From Vespula vulgaris (lineage: Eukaryota; Arthropoda; Insecta; Hymenoptera; Vespidae), in contig NC_066591.1 in assembly GCF_905475345.1 (NCBI RefSeq), positions 7,173,501-7,237,500 on the forward strand: a stretch of 64,000 nucleotides of DNA, in the 5' to 3' direction. Positions 60,297-64,000 of the stretch are shown one piece after another. The notes below the pieces were generated by a model. The model searched no databases, had not been told where the DNA came from, and saw nothing but the letters and a program-made list of their open reading frames with translations. Within the stretch, counting starts at the first letter, position 1. The number at the start of each line of letters is the position of its first letter. Both the position numbers and the translations under genes were made by a program.

Positions 60297-60795
60297 TCCA
60301 CCATATTAATAGTATAAATATAATATAAATAAGAAAATAAAATGGATGCAAAAACAAAAAAGTAGAAGAAAGTGGTGACACGAAATAAAAGGATCGAGAA
60401 GAAAATGTGATGTTGTTTAAAATCATGCGCAAGTCACGTAAGATATTCGTCCGTTCGGCTTTGAAATAAAACCGTGAATAAATATTTCAGCACCCACCAT
60501 AGTTGCCGCAGCAGTCGAGAAGGAAGCGTAATAAATGCTTGAATTTAAAGTACATCATTCCAACGATGTCTTCCCACGAATAGCTAGATATGCGCGTATC
60601 ATGCTCCTCTTGCGTGTAAGTACATACATATATACTAGGAAACGCGTAAAATCGGAGCGTTAAACACGGCTTGTTTCCTCGCTGAGGAAAAACGCGTATG
60701 CACATACTAACTGTGCCTATTACACGGTGCACTAAAACTCGGATCTTTAAACGCGAACTTACTCGCGCGAGTAGAGTTCACAATTTACGAAGTAG

Positions 60796-60833
60796 GCGCG
60801 CGTGCACGTGTATGTATGTGTGTATACATATGT
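60796..60833. repeat. 38-bp perfect alternating purine-pyrimidine tract
   Basis: Starts GCGCGCGTGCACGTG, then TATG, TGTG and TATACATATG, with every even position a purine. The first 15 bases are CG/TG/CA steps, the best Z-DNA-like sequence in the window. Confidence 0.75.
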
Positions 60834-61045
60834 TTATATGTTGTATACAAGCATCGTGAAAAGTTATGACTTTATCATTTCAATCCTGAAATATAATTAT
60901 TATTTTCAGTAATATACAATAATATGTACAAGACAAACTGAAATGCATCTAGAAATTTTAGAGTATACACAACTTTTGACTATAGGTATATGTAAATATA
61001 CGTAGAAATCTCTTGTTATGAAGTAAGTATAATTAAGTGGCTCAT

Positions 61046-61096
61046 GAAGGGGGGGGGGGAGAGAGGGAGAGAAGGAGAGGGAAAGGAAGGGAGGGA
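61046..61096. repeat. G11 run in a G-rich purine tract
   Basis: Eleven consecutive G at 61049-61059 are followed by GGG and GG runs separated by A-rich spacers, purine-only to 61096. Several G-runs within 50 bp meet a loose G-quadruplex pattern. Confidence 0.8.
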
Positions 61097-62525
61097 CAAA
61101 GGGAGGGAGAGACAAAGGATGGGAGAGAAAGTACTTTGTACGGATCTTCCGTGGCATTTCTCACTGAGCAGGCCGTCTTCTTCTCTCTAATCTTCTCCGA
61201 TTTCGACGAAATCCTATCGTACCATTATTATCGAGATAGACGAGAGAGAAGAAAACGAGACTTCGTCTGTAATTTCGGACGTCTTTCGAGACACCTCCGG
61301 TCGTTATCTCGGCACAGACTCTAAACAAGCGATGACTTAGAGCCTAAGGCAAGACAAAAGGATACTCTTTCCTTCTTCTCACTCGATGCAAGTATTGTAA
61401 AAATAATCGATCGAAGCAGAGAAACGAAGAGTTTGAATATTATCATGTAACTTTGAGAGAAAGTTTACCAACAATTTTTCATTCAATAATTATGCCGATA
61501 TCGAATTTCATATCGTTTAAGTATCTTCGATCGAAACTTCGAAAAAAGTTTCGTATTTCAATCGATGAAAGCAACATTCTAGAATAATATATGACCGTAA
61601 AGTTATCGTTAAAGTCAATTTTTATTTTGAAAAAATTTATAATAAATTTCACTGTTCACTTAAGAGTAAATTAATCTGACCGAGCGCCATATTATATTGC
61701 ATAAATTTGATCCGATATAAATAGATATGTATATGAAATGTATAATTTTTATTACTTTTAAATATTGCGTATATACACGTAAATGGAAACTTTAAAAAAT
61801 ACATTAACATTTTTTATTTCCTTATATGTAGTATTAGAACATGGCTAATGTAGTATCGCGTGTCGTCATGGTTATATTCCGAAATCGTAAACACTTCACG
61901 GTGATCCAGCTTGACAAAGAGAGAGGAACACGAAGTTAACTCGATTTGGTTTATGTCGGTACCTTTGAATACAGTTTACGAGCCAAAATACCCCTTACCT
62001 CTTTCATTTCCAAGTATATTATTAATAACAGCATCATAACAAAAGGTTCCGATATCGTTCCTTCTTCGAACGATCATATTCATTATTCCTGATGGTCTAA
62101 AGATACGATAACATCGATAAGAATATAGCTGTTTAAGTCCCCTCTCTTTCGATAACGTAAAATCTATGTCGTACGACGTAAGTACGTGTTGGATATTTTT
62201 TCTGCGAAGAATATTATACGATCGATCGTTTTTAAAATAGACATCGAGAATGTTCGATGCTTCTTCCAATCTCGTACACGTGTATGATTTATAAAATGAA
62301 AAGTATATGAAACCACAACGTAAAAGAGATAAAAATAGTTTGGATGTCATAAAAAAAAGTAATCAAAATTCACAACTGAATCAGTTAAACTACGAGTGAG
62401 ATAACATAAAGAAAGAAATGTGTCAGTTTACATTGAGAATTGTAAATATTGTTCAGTATAATTAAGAAAATGGAAAAATAAAAAACATGAGAAGAAGAGA
62501 CACTACGAGCGAGAAAAAGGGAGAC

Positions 62526-62528
62526 AGG

Positions 62529-62576
<48 letters not shown>
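62526..62576. repeat. (GA)n microsatellite
   Basis: Pure purine, with perfect GA from about 62540 to 62576. Confidence 0.9.
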
Positions 62577-62579
<3 letters not shown>

Positions 62580-62645
62580 ACTCAAATATTTGGCTCGACC
62601 ACAATTTTGAAAAAAAAAGAAGAATGAAATACAAACAGAAAAAGC

Positions 62646-62668
62646 AGAGAGAGAGAGAGAGAGAGAGA
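62646..62668. repeat. (GA)n microsatellite
   Basis: About eleven GA units, 70 bp after the previous GA array. Confidence 0.85.
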
Positions 62669-63034
62669 CAAATAGAGAGAAATAGAAAAGGAAAAGGAAG
62701 AAGGGATATCGTTGACGAGAGAGGAAACACGATATTGGTTGCCATCGATTGATATAGTATGCAAAACTAAATAGAAAAAAAATATGAATCTGGTCCTCGC
62801 AGTACGAGAAGAGTCAAAGCCGATGAGCATTTGGGTCAAGCTCGTGGAAGACTGTATTCAAGTCTCTTTTGAATTTTAGAAGAAAATTATACTCTTAGCA
62901 GCGTAAACCATGCATTATTTTCACTCGAAGTAAATAAATCAAAAATAGCTAAAGTAATGCAATTTTTAACGTCATTTGTAAAATTAATTGTATAACATTT
63001 CTCTTCAAATGAACATTTTGATATCGTTTCCTCT

Positions 63035-63117
63035 AGAAGAAGAAGAAGAAGAAGAAGAAGAGGAGGAGGAGGAGGAGGAGGAGGAGGAAGAGAAAGAGAG
63101 AAAGAGAGAGAAAGAGA
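63035..63117. repeat. 83-bp compound (GAA)n-(GAG)n-(GA)n polypurine tract
   Basis: About eight GAA units turn abruptly into about ten GAG units and then into GAAA/GA units, with no pyrimidine. Minus-strand frames over it (Ser, Pro, Leu or Phe runs) are artefacts. Confidence 0.9.
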
Positions 63118-63899
63118 TAGAGAGTAAAATGAAGTGACACAATTTTCGCAAGCGCAAAACCGTGAAATATTGAGTCGTATGCGCAGACGTGAGCACAAAC
63201 GTAAAGTTCTCCAACGGCATACAGAGACACGATGATTTTCCTTGCGGACCGTCGACAAAAGGGAGACAACGGTAAGTGAGTTTCAGCTTTCGTTAGACGG
63301 CACAAGGCGAGCGCACCGGGTAATCCGATTCTCTTGCCAAATGGGAATGTTGCTGGATTGGTTTATCCGTTGCCCTCGAGAAACAGATGTCCCGTTTACA
63401 AGGGCACGCTCTCCTTCTCGACACTCCGCGTTCTTACAGATTATTTGTAATTGAATTTCCGACTGCCTTCTTCGCGTTAAAACATTTTCGATTTTAAGTT
63501 AACTCCGAGAATGATGGAATGAATTCTGACCAATAGCATTTAACTATTTTCTGTGTTAATAATAAAAAGAAAAAGTTATATTTTTAAATAGAATAATACT
63601 ACTTCGAAAGTAACGTTCATGATGTTAATAAATTTTATTTTTTAATAAATCTAATATTTAAATACATAGCTTCAATAGAAATAAATCGTTCGGGTAGAAA
63701 GAAATGAGAAAATTCAATTTTCATTTGAAGTTTTAACCACCGAATGTTTTTTGCTTGGCTAAATAGAACGATCAACAAAGGTACGTTGGTAATAAACGAA
63801 CAGAGCCAAATATATAAAAAGGAAGTGAAGGGAAAAGAAACAATGGAGAACGAAAAAGGTGAAACGAAGTTATAAACTAAAGAATTTTATTTTCCTTTC

Positions 63900-63915
63900 T
63901 TTTTTTTTTTTTTTT
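63900..63915. repeat. T16 homopolymer
   Basis: Sixteen consecutive T near the end of the window. Confidence 0.8.
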
Positions 63916-64000
63916 AAAGGGAGTACTCCAAAGCGCGAGTATTTAATAATGAAATAAGGTTAATTGAAATTAATAAATAACGTGTCATCGTTATTGAATG

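Larger units (their letters stand above)
58101..64000. other. AT-rich gene-free stretch with non-B-DNA-prone tracts
   Basis: A CpG-richer segment at 59.2-60.1 kb starts with the TAATTA cluster. Z-like, G-rich and polypurine tracts follow. No supported exon was found to the end of the window. Confidence 0.45.

Noticed and set aside
1..64000. CRISPR arrays, bacterial operons, phage or plasmid genes, rRNA genes, telomeric TTAGG repeats
   Set aside because: None is present. Repeats are simple-sequence slippage arrays without spacers, and the splice signals, base composition and repeat content are those of an animal nuclear genome.

Overview
The window looks like euchromatic, gene-poor DNA from an insect nuclear genome. 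It is AT-rich, CpG is not depleted (CGA, TCG and CGAT words are everywhere), and it is crowded with long (CT)n/(GA)n microsatellites. That combination fits an aculeate hymenopteran (bee, wasp or ant) better than a fly or beetle. The assignment rests on composition alone, and no species can be named. No bacterial gene organisation, CRISPR array, rRNA gene or convincing tRNA gene was seen, and no long uninterrupted reading frame with a recognisable domain exists. Nearly all longer open frames run through simple repeats (poly-Ser/Leu, Arg/Glu, Lys, Phe or Asn) or through CpG-rich DNA that lacks stop codons.

The best-supported coding piece is a short minus-strand first exon at 33577-33688. It has an ATG, a Ser/Thr-rich N-terminus, a hydrophobic signal-peptide core and a phase-1 consensus GTAAGT donor. 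If it is real, most of 1-33570 is probably its first intron or intronic regulatory DNA, and 33.7-36 kb holds its 5' leader and promoter area. No second exon of this gene could be identified. Weaker candidates are a plus-strand internal exon with an acceptor and a donor (20978-21216), a plus-strand first exon at 44241-44372 that overlaps a Pho/YY1-like motif, minus-strand open segments at 27530-27754 and 57900-58100, and plus-strand segments at 1676-1984, 11376-11567 and 39123-39214. None of these was recognised as a known family.

Layout: 1-20 kb is AT-rich DNA with CT/GA tracts and small CpG-rich islands. 20.8-21.2 kb holds the internal-exon candidate. 21-33.5 kb is mostly AT-rich and includes an extreme AT block near 29.9-30.1 kb. 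33.5-35.5 kb is the first exon and its upstream region. 36-44 kb has many purine or pyrimidine tracts. 44.2-44.7 kb is a CpG-rich island. 45-55.9 kb is sparse and contains several short tandem duplications. A 190-bp MITE-like element lies at 55941-56130. 56.2-64 kb is AT-rich, with a 25-copy ATT array, long alternating purine-pyrimidine tracts and compound GA/GAA/GAG arrays.

The most useful follow-up points are the signal-peptide exon, the MITE with its imperfect terminal inverted repeats, a 33-bp direct duplication carrying two AP-1 octamers, a row of short hairpins at 13.8 kb, and non-B-DNA-prone tracts (Z-DNA, triplex and G4 candidates).
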